This document shows positions 1 through 6,855 of a DNA stretch of 34,396 nucleotides, in pieces (within the stretch, counting starts at the first letter, position 1; each line of letters begins with the position of its first letter). The stretch comes from Clostridiales bacterium. GTDB lineage: Bacteria > Bacillota > Clostridia > Christensenellales > CAG-138. The notes below the pieces were generated by a model, which did no database searches, was not told where the DNA came from, and worked only from the letters and a program-made list of their open reading frames with translations. Position numbers and translations under genes: made by a program. The stretch is taken from contig SFDB01000013.1 in the NCBI GenBank assembly GCA_004558825.1, positions 1-34,396 of the forward strand, in the 5' to 3' direction.

Positions 1-365
1 CCACTCGAGCGCGGCGAGCGGGGCGGCGCAGCCGCCGCGCCCGCAGGGCGCGAGCTTCCGCAGGAAGCGCGAGCCGCGCGGAGCTGGAGGGAGGCGAAAA
101 TCGTTTTGAGTCGAGTGTTAGCTGAGTACGGCAAAACAAAATATGTTAGTTTAATGCCTTTAATATATCATATATGCGTTTCCTTTCCACTATTTCACTT
201 TAGTTTGTCACAGAGCGCTTACACATGGTGGTTTGGTTCGTGTGAAGCGTCCCACAACGGGGCTGCAGGGGCAGCGCCCCTGCATCAGTCAAGCACAAAC
301 CTTCCTTCGTCCACTCGAGCGCGGCGAGCGGGGCGGCGCAGGGCTGCAGGGGCAACGCCCCTGCG
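1..365 (+). repeat. Mosaic repeat unit, modules A-C-D-B then truncated A-B
   Basis: No convincing gene lies before position 476. The stretch consists of modules that recur at 5751-6718, 17326-17975 and 26973-27300. Module A (about 6-84) is a chain of GC-rich hairpins. Module C (about 106-225) is AT-rich and begins near GAGTGTTAGCTGAGTACGG. A short module D piece (about 226-262) contains TGGTTTGGTTCG and TGTGAAGCGTCC. Module B (about 263-285) is the hairpin GCAGGGGC-AGC-GCCCCTGC. A second, truncated A (315-341) joins directly to another B (341-364). Short open frames here are by-products of the repeat. Confidence 0.85.
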
Positions 366-417
366 AAGACCTATCCTCGGCTCATCCTAAATTCTTTCCA
401 TTTCCGATCCCGCACAC

Positions 418-446
418 TGGTATTCGCATACAGCGTATGATATAAT
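418..446 (+). promoter_or_regulatory. Candidate promoter of the M18 aminopeptidase gene
   Basis: A perfect TATAAT stands at 441-446, about 30 bases before the start codon. The -35 region about 17 bases upstream is a weak match (TGGTAT). AGGAGG at 462-467 precedes the ATG at 476. Confidence 0.55.
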
Positions 447-475
447 TTCGTCAAGAAATACAGGAGGATGTATTT

Positions 476-1858
476 ATGGAAAGAAAAAACGCATGGAAAA
501 CATATGACGAAGCGCAGCTTACCGCGCTCAATACGCTTTGCGCCGACTATAAGGCATTCCTTGATAAAGGCAAGACGGAACGCGAATGCGTCGTCGAGGC
601 GGTTAAGCAGGCGCGCGCCCATGGCTATTTCGATCTTGAAGACGCCATGAAGCAGGGCAGGACGCTCAAGGCAGGCGATAAGGTTTATCATGTATGCATG
701 GATAAGTCAATCGCCCTTTACCATATCGGCAAAGCCCCCATAGAAAACGGCATGAACATACTCGGCGCGCATATTGATTCCCCGCGCATCGACATAAAGC
801 AAAACCCGCTCTATGAGGATAACGATTTTGCAATGCTCGACACTCATTATTACGGCGGCATAAAGAAATATCAGTGGGTAACGCTCCCGCTTGCAATGCA
901 CGGCGTAATAGTCAAGAAGGATGGCACAATCGTAAACGTAGTTATCGGCGAGGACGACAACGACCCCGTTCTCGGTATATCTGACCTTCTTGTTCACCTT
1001 TCGCAGGAGCAGATGCAAAAGACGGCCGCAAAGGTCATCGACGGCGAGGATCTCAACATAATCATCGGCAGCATGCCGCTCAAGGATGAGGAAAAGGAAG
1101 CCGTAAAGGCAAACGCGATGAAGCTTATCGCCGACAAGTACGGCGTTGATGAGGAGGATTTTCTCTCGGCTGAGCTTGAGATCGTTCCCGCAGGCAAGGC
1201 GAGGGATTTCGGCCTTGACCGCAGCATGATAATCGCCTACGGGCAGGACGACAGGGTATGCGCCTATACTTCGCTTGCGGCGATGCTCGAGCTTGACGGC
1301 GAAATAGAAAAGACATGCTGCTGCCTGCTCGTCGATAAAGAGGAAATAGGCAGCGTCGGCGCAACCGGCATGAGTTCCATGTTCTTTGAGAACAGCGTGG
1401 CGGAGCTTATGAACCTTATGGGCGATTATTCTGAGCTGAAGCTTCGCAGGGCGCTTCGCAACTGCAAGATGCTTTCGTCCGACGTCAGCGCGGCGTTCGA
1501 TCCGACATACGCGAGCGCATTTGAAAAGAAAAACTCGGCGTTTTTCGGACGCGGCGTCGTATTCAACAAGTTCACGGGTTCGCGCGGCAAAAGCGGCTCA
1601 AACGATGCCAACGCAGAGTTTGTGGCAGAGGTTCGCAGAGTAATGGACGACAGCGGCGTCATGTTCCAGACGGCTGAGCTTGGCCGCGTCGACCTTGGCG
1701 GCGGCGGAACAATCGCTTACATTTCCGCAAAATACGGTATGCAGGTCATAGACAGCGGCGTAGCGGTTCTCAGTATGCACGCGCCGTGGGAGATAACGAG
1801 CAAGGCCGACGTCTACGAGGCTAAAAAGTGCTATGCGGCGTTTTTGATGAATAAATAA
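476..1858 (+). CDS. M18 family aminopeptidase
   Basis: A 460-residue metallopeptidase of the M18 (aspartyl aminopeptidase) family. It is a cytosolic enzyme that removes N-terminal residues, often acidic ones, from peptides using a two-metal centre. The family metal-binding and catalytic positions are visible in order: GAHIDSPR (His99 and Asp101), GQDDRVCAY (Asp258/259), DKEEIGS (Glu289/290), SSDVSAAFDP (Asp336) and SMHAPWE (His435). Length matches the family. AGGAGG lies 9 bases before the ATG and a TATAAT lies upstream, so it is probably monocistronic, ending at a strong hairpin at 1909. It points toward the candidate origin at about 4600, so it would be lagging-strand if that origin is real. 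Substrate preference cannot be told from sequence. Confidence 0.95.
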   Translation: MERKNAWKTYDEAQLTALNTLCADYKAFLDKGKTERECVVEAVKQARAHGYFDLEDAMKQGRTLKAGDKVYHVCMDKSIALYHIGKAPIENGMNILGAHIDSPRIDIKQNPLYEDNDFAMLDTHYYGGIKKYQWVTLPLAMHGVIVKKDGTIVNVVIGEDDNDPVLGISDLLVHLSQEQMQKTAAKVIDGEDLNIIIGSMPLKDEEKEAVKANAMKLIADKYGVDEEDFLSAELEIVPAGKARDFGLDRSMIIAYGQDDRVCAYTSLAAMLELDGEIEKTCCCLLVDKEEIGSVGATGMSSMFFENSVAELMNLMGDYSELKLRRALRNCKMLSSDVSAAFDPTYASAFEKKNSAFFGRGVVFNKFTGSRGKSGSNDANAEFVAEVRRVMDDSGVMFQTAELGRVDLGGGGTIAYISAKYGMQVIDSGVAVLSMHAPWEITSKADVYEAKKCYAAFLMNK

Positions 1859-1908
1859 GGTCAAAAATAAAAGCAGCGCGCGGATAGACGGGTGTCCGTA
1901 AAACAGTT

Positions 1909-1948
1909 AATCCTCCGTATGGCTTAGACCATGCGGAGGATTTGTTTA
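1909..1948 (+). terminator. Rho-independent-type terminator after the M18 gene
   Basis: A 14-bp stem (AATCCTCCGTATGG with CCATGCGGAGGATT, one G-T pair) closes a 6-base loop and is followed by a short T-rich tail. It lies about 50 bases after the stop codon. Confidence 0.75.
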
Positions 1949-2178
1949 TGTCTAATCTTCAAACTTGCTGGCGGCAAGTCCAGTGTGCAGCCACCTTGAC
2001 TGAACAAAGTGACGCAACATTCTCGGTCATGCAGTTTTTTGCTGAAATCGAATGAAGCTCGGCAGGACGCACGATATTCCCGACAGAAGAGTGTAGAAGT
2101 GCGCCCTTTAATTCCTAAAGGTTTTTTATCAGTTCGACAAACTGGAATTTGTTTGATTAACTTCCGGTCTCCGTTTCA
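1949..2178. other. Intergenic stretch with first direct-repeat copy
   Basis: No gene is supported between the terminator and the GNAT stop codon. The only clear structure is the direct repeat listed at 2020-2109. Read on the minus strand, that repeat continues the same peptide frame as the second copy. Confidence 0.5.
2020..2109. repeat. Direct repeat, copy 1, flanking the GNAT gene
   Basis: A 90-bp block beginning TTCTCGGTCATGCAG and ending near GTGCGCCCTTT recurs at 2922-3011 in the same orientation with about two mismatches. Weaker similarity runs about 45 bases further on the right. On the minus strand both copies encode the same peptide (containing CREYRASCRASFDFSKKLHD), which suggests a duplicated fragment of an older coding sequence. 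Confidence 0.9.
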
Positions 2179-2667
2179 TCATCTGCTCATCAAACGGGAG
2201 TTTGTATCCAGACGGTAAAGCCGCTGTGTCCTTGGTTCAAGGAAAGTGTCTATTTCTTGGATGAAGTCCCAACCGAATTTTTCATATAGACCTTCGTGGG
2301 TCGTAAATAAATAAAGTTCCTTCAGTCCTGCTTTTTCGACTGTCTTCTTCACAGAATTCAGCAAAAACCGTCCATAGCCGTATGCCCGGTATGCTTTATC
2401 GATGTAAACGTTGGCAAGCCACGGATAAATGTCAGGCCGTGAAAACAAATCTTCCATGGTAAATTGGTACATTCCGATTAGCGTTTCATCCAGAAACAAA
2501 CCATAAGTCTGAGGAAGACGCTTTTCCTGCATGCTATGTAACATATAGGAATATACTGCTTCATAAGAATAATTTTCAGCTTTTCCCCACCAGTCATACA
2601 TCCATTTCGTCATCGTGTCCAAATGATCGGCTGTAATCATTCTCCTCACGCTCAATTGCTTTTCCAT
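2179..2667 (-). CDS. GNAT family N-acetyltransferase
   Basis: A GCN5-related acetyltransferase that would transfer acetyl from acetyl-CoA to an amine substrate in the cytosol; the substrate is unknown. The central pattern fits the fold: a strand (YGLFLDETLIGMYQF), then WLANVYIDKAYRAYGYGRFLL, the acetyl-CoA loop (A-Y-G-Y-G-R in place of the usual Q/RxxGxG/A), and a C-terminal LYLFTTHEGLYEKFGW motif. I chose ATG at 2667 (162 aa) because the domain begins right after it. A TTG at 2745 in frame would add 26 residues, but it lies only a few bases from a TATAAT at 2759-2764 on this strand. Base composition is lower in GC than neighbours and 90-bp direct repeats flank it, both suggesting acquisition. 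Confidence 0.85.
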   Translation of the reverse strand: MEKQLSVRRMITADHLDTMTKWMYDWWGKAENYSYEAVYSYMLHSMQEKRLPQTYGLFLDETLIGMYQFTMEDLFSRPDIYPWLANVYIDKAYRAYGYGRFLLNSVKKTVEKAGLKELYLFTTHEGLYEKFGWDFIQEIDTFLEPRTQRLYRLDTNSRLMSR

Positions 2668-2758
2668 GTTAAACCACAGGGCCTCCGACTCTATCGTTTC
2701 TCTGTTTTGATGAAACAACTCTGCAACTTCCGATTTGTTGCTCAAGTTTTGTATTCAA

Positions 2759-2764
2759 ATTATA
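2759..2764 (-). promoter_or_regulatory. -10 element upstream of the GNAT gene
   Basis: TATAAT on the minus strand, with no clear -35 partner. Transcription would begin near 2752, which favours the ATG start at 2667 for the GNAT gene. Confidence 0.4.
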
Positions 2765-2846
2765 CCATAAAACTTGTGAACAATTCTACCGCAGCTTTGG
2801 AATATATGAGAAAAGTCCGAACAGTTTTCTGCCCGGACTTCCTCAC

Positions 2847-3038
2847 TCAATCGTAAATCTCTGCCTGTGCCTTGCAAGCGTTCATCTGCCGTACCCATTC
2901 CATTTGGTGTCGGCTTTCAGTTTCTCGGTCATGCAGTTTTTTGCTGAAATCGAATGAAGCTCGGCAGGATGCACGATATTCCCGACAGGAGAGTGTAGAA
3001 GTGCGCCCTTTTGTCCGGAAAGTGTTTTGCGGCATCAC
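2847..3038 (-). pseudogene. Fragment of an unrecognised coding sequence containing direct-repeat copy 2
   Basis: An open frame of 63 residues ends in ...ACKAQAEIYD and a TGA. It carries the peptide CREYRASCRASFDFSKKLHD that is also present in the other repeat copy. It has no convincing start or ribosome site and reads like the C-terminal end of a larger protein. I do not recognise the family. Because two diverging copies flank the GNAT gene, this is best read as a remnant of a mobile or duplicated gene and not as a working gene. Confidence 0.4.
2922..3011. repeat. Direct repeat, copy 2
   Basis: Second copy of the 90-bp repeat described at 2020-2109, in the same orientation. It differs at about two positions (GATGCACG against GACGCACG; GACAGGAGA against GACAGAAGA). 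Confidence 0.9.
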
Positions 3039-3052
3039 GGTAAACCGGAATT

Positions 3053-3238
3053 TTATTTTCTAATTACAACTTTTCCCTCAGAATCAAGAAGAGGTGTAAT
3101 ACCAGCGGCATAACCTGAACTCCAAACTAAGTAATTGACGCCTGTTTCTCTATCCACAAGAATTTGCCGCATACCGGAGTTTTTTATACTAGACCCGTCG
3201 GTAAATACAACTTCAAATCTTTCTTCTTTTTTTCCCAT
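3053..3238 (-). CDS. DUF6440 family protein
   Basis: A 61-residue cytosolic protein with no signal or membrane segment. The pattern (RFEVVFTDG, ILVDRETGVNYLVW, SGYAAGITPLLDSEGKVVI) matches the small DUF6440 proteins common in Clostridia, whose function is unknown. GGAGG about 8 bases before the ATG supports the start. It lies downstream of dnaN on the same strand, about 100 bases away, inside the AT-richer patch, so it may be accessory cargo and not part of a dnaN operon. Confidence 0.85.
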   Translation of the reverse strand: MGKKEERFEVVFTDGSSIKNSGMRQILVDRETGVNYLVWSSGYAAGITPLLDSEGKVVIRK

Positions 3239-3338
3239 TTTTTAATATCCTCCGTTAAATATTTCATAAATTCCGTTTTGCATATCTTGTCGTCTCCATA
3301 TAATATGAAAGATGTTTATGGAGCTTTTCTTCCGTTAT

Positions 3339-4445
3339 TTACTCCGCGTCAAGAATTCGCATCGGCAGCACCACATACTGGTAGGCGTCGCCCTCTATGG
3401 GGCATATCACGCACTGACTTATGCGGTTTATCATATTCATATAGACCTCTTCGTCCTCAAGGCTCTTGAACACGTCGCTCATAAACCTCGCATTGAACGC
3501 AATCTCAATTGAATCGCCGTCTATCTCTACGGGCAGCTCCTCGTTAACGCTGCCAAGCTCGCTCACGGCCGATATTTTAAGCATATCGCCGCCAAACTTC
3601 ATCCTTATCGCGTTTCCCTTGTTTTCGCGCGAAATAAGCGACGCCCTTTCTATAATTTCGAGCAGCTCCGCCCGCTTTACGCGAACGCGTGTCTTAAACG
3701 TCTTTGTAAGAATGCTGTCGTAGTTTATGAAGTTCACATCGAGAAGCCGCGACACTATCTTTGTATGTTCAAGGTCAATCGCAATATGTGTTTTTGATAT
3801 GACGAGCTTTATCGGTTCATTCGAATCGAGCATCATGCGGCTTATCTCGCTGAGCGACTTTGTGGGCACGATAGCCTTTGAGCAGCTCCCCGCATAGTTG
3901 CACGGCTCACGCCTGAGCGCAAGCCTGAAGCCGTCGAGCGCAACGAGCTTTAATATGTTTTCCTCGGCCTCAAGTAGTATTCCGTTAAGCATCGGCTTTG
4001 TGTCGTCCTGCGTCGTTGCAAATATCGTCTGACGTATCATGTTCCTGAACGCATTCTGCGATATTGATATTTCCGTCGGATCTCCTATTTCCGGCATGGC
4101 AGGATAATCCTGCGCCGAGCTTATCTGAAGTGTCGAGCGCGATCTGCCGCTCTTTATAACTATCTTATTGTCCTGCGTTTCAAGCTCCACTGTTTCCTCG
4201 GGAAGCCGCCGCACTATCTCCGCAAAAAGCCTGCCGGGTATTATTACGCAGCCTTCCTCCGTTACGCCGGCCGCAATGCGCGTTTCTATTCTCAGCGACA
4301 TATCCGTGCATATAAGCGTTACGGCTGAATCCTCCGCCAAAAAACAGATACCCTCGAGTATGGGTATAACGCTTTTTTGTGAAAGCGCCCTTACGACGTC
4401 GGATACGCCTGCATTCAGCTCCTGCGTATTCATATAGACTTTCAT
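3339..4445 (-). CDS. dnaN: DNA polymerase III beta sliding clamp
   Basis: The 368-residue beta clamp forms a ring dimer around DNA and tethers DNA polymerase III and other partners. Its length and threefold domain organisation (about 1-120, 125-245 and 248-368) match the family. Recognisable segments include IPGRLFAEIVRRLP, DDTKPMLNGILLE, VALDGFRLALRR and the conserved C-terminus YVVLPMRI, which forms part of the partner-binding pocket. AGGAGG stands about 7 bases before the ATG. Upstream is an AT-rich region with DnaA boxes, one of which (4519-4527) lies near a TATAAT on this strand (4502-4507), so DnaA could influence expression. The usual neighbour dnaA is absent from both sides of the window, which is unusual. 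Confidence 0.97.
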   Translation of the reverse strand: MKVYMNTQELNAGVSDVVRALSQKSVIPILEGICFLAEDSAVTLICTDMSLRIETRIAAGVTEEGCVIIPGRLFAEIVRRLPEETVELETQDNKIVIKSGRSRSTLQISSAQDYPAMPEIGDPTEISISQNAFRNMIRQTIFATTQDDTKPMLNGILLEAEENILKLVALDGFRLALRREPCNYAGSCSKAIVPTKSLSEISRMMLDSNEPIKLVISKTHIAIDLEHTKIVSRLLDVNFINYDSILTKTFKTRVRVKRAELLEIIERASLISRENKGNAIRMKFGGDMLKISAVSELGSVNEELPVEIDGDSIEIAFNARFMSDVFKSLEDEEVYMNMINRISQCVICPIEGDAYQYVVLPMRILDAE

Positions 4446-4501
4446 ATCTGACCTCCTGCATGGCGTTATATTATCTTTAATAAGTATATCGCCGCAGCAG
4501 T

Positions 4502-4507
4502 ATTATA
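4502..4507 (-). promoter_or_regulatory. Candidate -10 element of dnaN
   Basis: TATAAT on the minus strand about 57 bases upstream of the dnaN start. The -35 region is weak. A DnaA-box match at 4519-4527 falls within the spacer, as expected for a promoter sensitive to DnaA. Confidence 0.45.
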
Positions 4508-4509
4508 CA

Positions 4510-4860
4510 TGATAGTTATGTGGAAAATCTATATAATGATTGAAATAGAGAAAAAAACCGCTGTTGAAAATATGAGAATAAATATGCGCTGTTTTCCACA
4601 CATTTCACATTAAGGAATTATCCACAATTATTCACATGCGAGTTATTATCAAGTGAGGATAACTCTGTGGATAAGTAGAATAACTTGCTATATTATAGCC
4701 GCAAATTACGTTCAATACGAATGCATCACGATTTCAAAATCAATTCAGGCAGGCCTTGAAGGTTAAAATGCAGGTCACGGAGCGATGAGAGCAGACAGCG
4801 CACCGCCTTAATTCTCCGCAGGGTGCAACAATTTCTAAATTACTAAATTAAGCGGGGGTG
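4510..4860. other. oriC: Candidate chromosomal replication origin (oriC)
   Basis: Five matches to the DnaA box TTATNCACA lie within 156 bases: 4519-4527 (reverse, one mismatch), 4592-4600 (one mismatch), TTATCCACA at 4618-4626 (perfect), TTATTCACA at 4628-4636 (perfect to the N-containing consensus) and TGTGGATAA at 4666-4674 (perfect, reverse). The region is AT-rich in a GC-rich genome and abuts dnaN. A further AT-rich tract (about 4829-4850) could be an unwinding element. Genes to the right run mostly rightward and dnaN runs leftward, as expected of divergent replication. The part from 4680 to 4860 has no other recognisable feature. Missing dnaA is the main reservation. Confidence 0.65.
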
Positions 4861-4920
4861 AAAAATTTATTTGCCAAACGCGGCCGCATATGATAAACTG
4901 AATAAGCTTAATCGGAGCGT

Positions 4921-5007
4921 GCCGGTGTGTTGGAATTGGCAGACGAGGAGGACTCAAAATCCTTTGCCGGCGACGGCGTGTGGGTTCAAGTCCCACCACC
5001 GGCACCA
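4921..5007 (+). tRNA. tRNA-Leu (anticodon CAA)
   Basis: Acceptor GCCGGTG pairs with CACCGGC, followed by discriminator A and an encoded CCA. The D-arm has TTGGAATTGGCAGA, typical of tRNA-Leu. The anticodon arm is GAGGA, loop CTCAAAA, TCCTT, giving anticodon CAA. A long variable arm follows, as in class II tRNAs, and then the T-arm GTGGG-TTCAAGT-CCCAC. Confidence 0.97.
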
Positions 5008-5064
5008 AAAACCGGACACCGGTTTTGATACAATGCGTATCGAAGCGGGTGTCCGGTTTTTTAG
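5008..5064 (+). terminator. Terminator of tRNA-Leu(CAA)
   Basis: A perfect 13-bp stem (AAAACCGGACACC with GGTGTCCGGTTTT) begins directly after the CCA and ends in a T tract. Its loop contains TTGATACAA, as does the terminator after the second tRNA-Leu at 33477. Confidence 0.9.
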
Positions 5065-5129
5065 TTTTTGTTGCAGAATTATTCAGATGAATAATTGCTC
5101 GACAAATCGGGATTTGACGAGGTGTAAAA

Positions 5130-5552
5130 ATGACGACAGCAACAATTCTTGCTCAGGTTATATTGTTTTGTTGGTTTTTTGGGTGTATTTGCACATACAA
5201 ATTCGGAAAATACATTTTAGTAGATGGCATGGGCATAAAAAGCGCCGAATTTGTTATGTTATGCTTATTCAGCATTGGATGTATAACCTTTTGGGCAGTA
5301 CCTTTTCTTGGAAAATGGTTGCTTTTGGGCGTATTGCTTTTTTGGTTCATCGTTCAGTTTTTTTGCCATTGGTATTATACAATTTTCGGCGCCTCGGAGA
5401 AGAAGCTGAAAGGATATAATGACTGTTTCAAAAACACTGTCCGTCTTATTCCTGCCAGCGAAATAAGACTCATTCCGGATCTGTATCATATGATCCTACA
5501 TTTGCTAATCTTATTGAATATAGGCTTGATTATATGCAATCTGTTTGTGTAG
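5130..5552 (+). CDS. Hypothetical membrane protein
   Basis: A 140-residue protein of unknown family. Hydrophobic segments at about 5-23, 40-60, 62-84 and 119-139 predict four membrane passes. A short hydrophilic loop (GASEKKLKGYNDCFKN) sits between the third and fourth. GAGG precedes the ATG by about 7 bases. Low GC compared with the rest of the window and its position between a tRNA gene and a repeat array suggest accessory, possibly acquired DNA. No neighbour gives a functional clue. Confidence 0.7.
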   Translation: MTTATILAQVILFCWFFGCICTYKFGKYILVDGMGIKSAEFVMLCLFSIGCITFWAVPFLGKWLLLGVLLFWFIVQFFCHWYYTIFGASEKKLKGYNDCFKNTVRLIPASEIRLIPDLYHMILHLLILLNIGLIICNLFV

Positions 5553-5699
5553 GAATATAAATTCCCATTTATCGAGGGCTTTCATTTCTAAGCGTATTGA
5601 GATTTAGGGTGTGCACCTTTTAATGATTCCTCGAACCTTTTAACGAAAAGTACGAGGGGTGTGCATTTGGTATCAAAATTGTTTTTTCTTTTCATGGCG

Positions 5700-5732
5700 G
5701 AGCAAGCTATACATCGCTTGCTCTGATTTTTT
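5700..5732 (+). terminator. Terminator-like hairpin
   Basis: GAGCAAGC pairs with GCTTGCTC around an 8-base loop and is followed by TGATTTTTT. It lies about 150 bases after the small membrane protein gene. A second hairpin (CCTCG...CGAGG, about 5627-5655) precedes it. Otherwise 5553-5750 holds nothing recognisable. Confidence 0.7.
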
Positions 5733-5750
5733 ATATAAACTCGGAGAGCG

Positions 5751-6718
5751 CTCACGGCAGGTGCTGCGCCCCCTGCAACCCAAACCCCCATGTGTAGGCG
5801 CTCTGTTACAAACTAAATATAAATAGTAAAGAGAAAAGCATATATATAACATATCACAAACATAAACTAACACATTTTGTTTTTGCCATATTCGGCTAAC
5901 ACTCGGCTCAAATCGAGTTTCGCCCTTCCCCGGCTCCGCGCGGCTCGCGCTTCCTGCGGAAGCTTGCGCCCTGCGGGCGCGGCGGCTTCGCCGCCCCGCT
6001 CGCCGCGCTCGGTGGACAAAGTAAGTTTTGTGCTTGATTGACGCAGGGGGGGCTCCGCCCCTGCAACCCGTCGGTGGACACTTTACCCGAACCGAACCAC
6101 CGCTTTAACGCATGGCGTCTACACCGAGTTTTCGCCCTTCCCCGGCTCCGCGCGGCTTGCGCCCTGCGGGCGCGGCGGCTGCGCCGCCCCGCTCGCCGCG
6201 CTTGGTGGACAAAGTAAGTTTTGTGCTTGATTGACGCAGGGGCTGCGCCCCTGCAACCCAAACCCCCATGTGTAGGCGCTCTGTTACAAACTAAATATAA
6301 ATAGTAAAGAGAAAAGCATATATATAATATATCACAAACATAAGCTAACACATTTTGTTTTTGCCATATTCGGCTAACACCCGGCTCAAATCGATTTTTG
6401 CCCTTTCCCAACTCCGCGCGGCTCGCGCTTCCTGCGGAAGCTCGCGCCCTGCGGGCGCGGCGGCTTCGCCGCCCCGCTCGCCGCGCTCGGTGGACAAAGT
6501 AAGTTTTGCGCTTGGTTGACGCAGGGGGCTGCGCCCCTGCAACCCAAACCCCCATGTGTAGGCGCTCTGTTACAAACTAAATATAAATAGTAAAGAGGAA
6601 AGCATATATATAATATATCACAAACATAAACTAACATATTTTGTTTTTGCCGTATTCAGCTAACACTCTGCTCAAATCGAGTTTTCGCCCTTCCCCAACT
6701 TCGCGCGGCTCGCACTAA
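5751..6718 (-). repeat. Tandem array of mosaic repeat units
   Basis: Read on the minus strand from 6718, the modules run: end fragment of A, C (6690-6552), B (about 6545-6520), A (6489-6411), C (6400-6265), B (about 6258-6236), A (6202-6144, lacking the GCTTCC hairpin), D (about 6143-6070), B (about 6069-6043), A (6010-5932), C (5925-5786), B (about 5781-5760). The three C copies are nearly identical over about 135 bases. Open frames across the array are rich in Arg, Ala and Gly and are artefacts of the repeats. From 6719 to 6838 nothing further is recognised. Confidence 0.9.
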
Positions 6719-6855
6719 TACAAATCCCAATGTCTTTCCTATATATCCAAAAAAATACAATAAATTCGAATTATCGGCAGGGTTTTCAGTTCTTATGAAC
6801 ATATGATAGAATACACAAAATGCGTGAATGACTTACGCGGGGAGGTAGCACGGCG

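Noticed and set aside
4760..4850. Possible T-box or SRP RNA, because of AGGGTGCAACAA and a GATGAGAGCAGA-like string
   Set aside because: The T-box antiterminator core (AGGGTGGnACCGCG) is not matched, the distance between parts is too short, the next gene is a tRNA, and no SRP core motif (GGAAGGAAGC) is present.
4871..5419. A 182-codon frame on the plus strand
   Set aside because: It runs through tRNA-Leu(CAA) and its terminator and then out of frame through the membrane protein gene.
5908..6637. Arg/Ala-rich open frames on the minus strand of the array
   Set aside because: The same peptide strings (such as RRAGRRSRRARRA) recur wherever module A occurs, in different frames, with no ribosome site. 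They are by-products of GC-rich repeats.
5751..6718. CRISPR-like array, because of regularly spaced repeats
   Set aside because: Repeat units are 60-140 bases, the parts between them are themselves repeated, and no cas genes are near. It is a mosaic repeat array.
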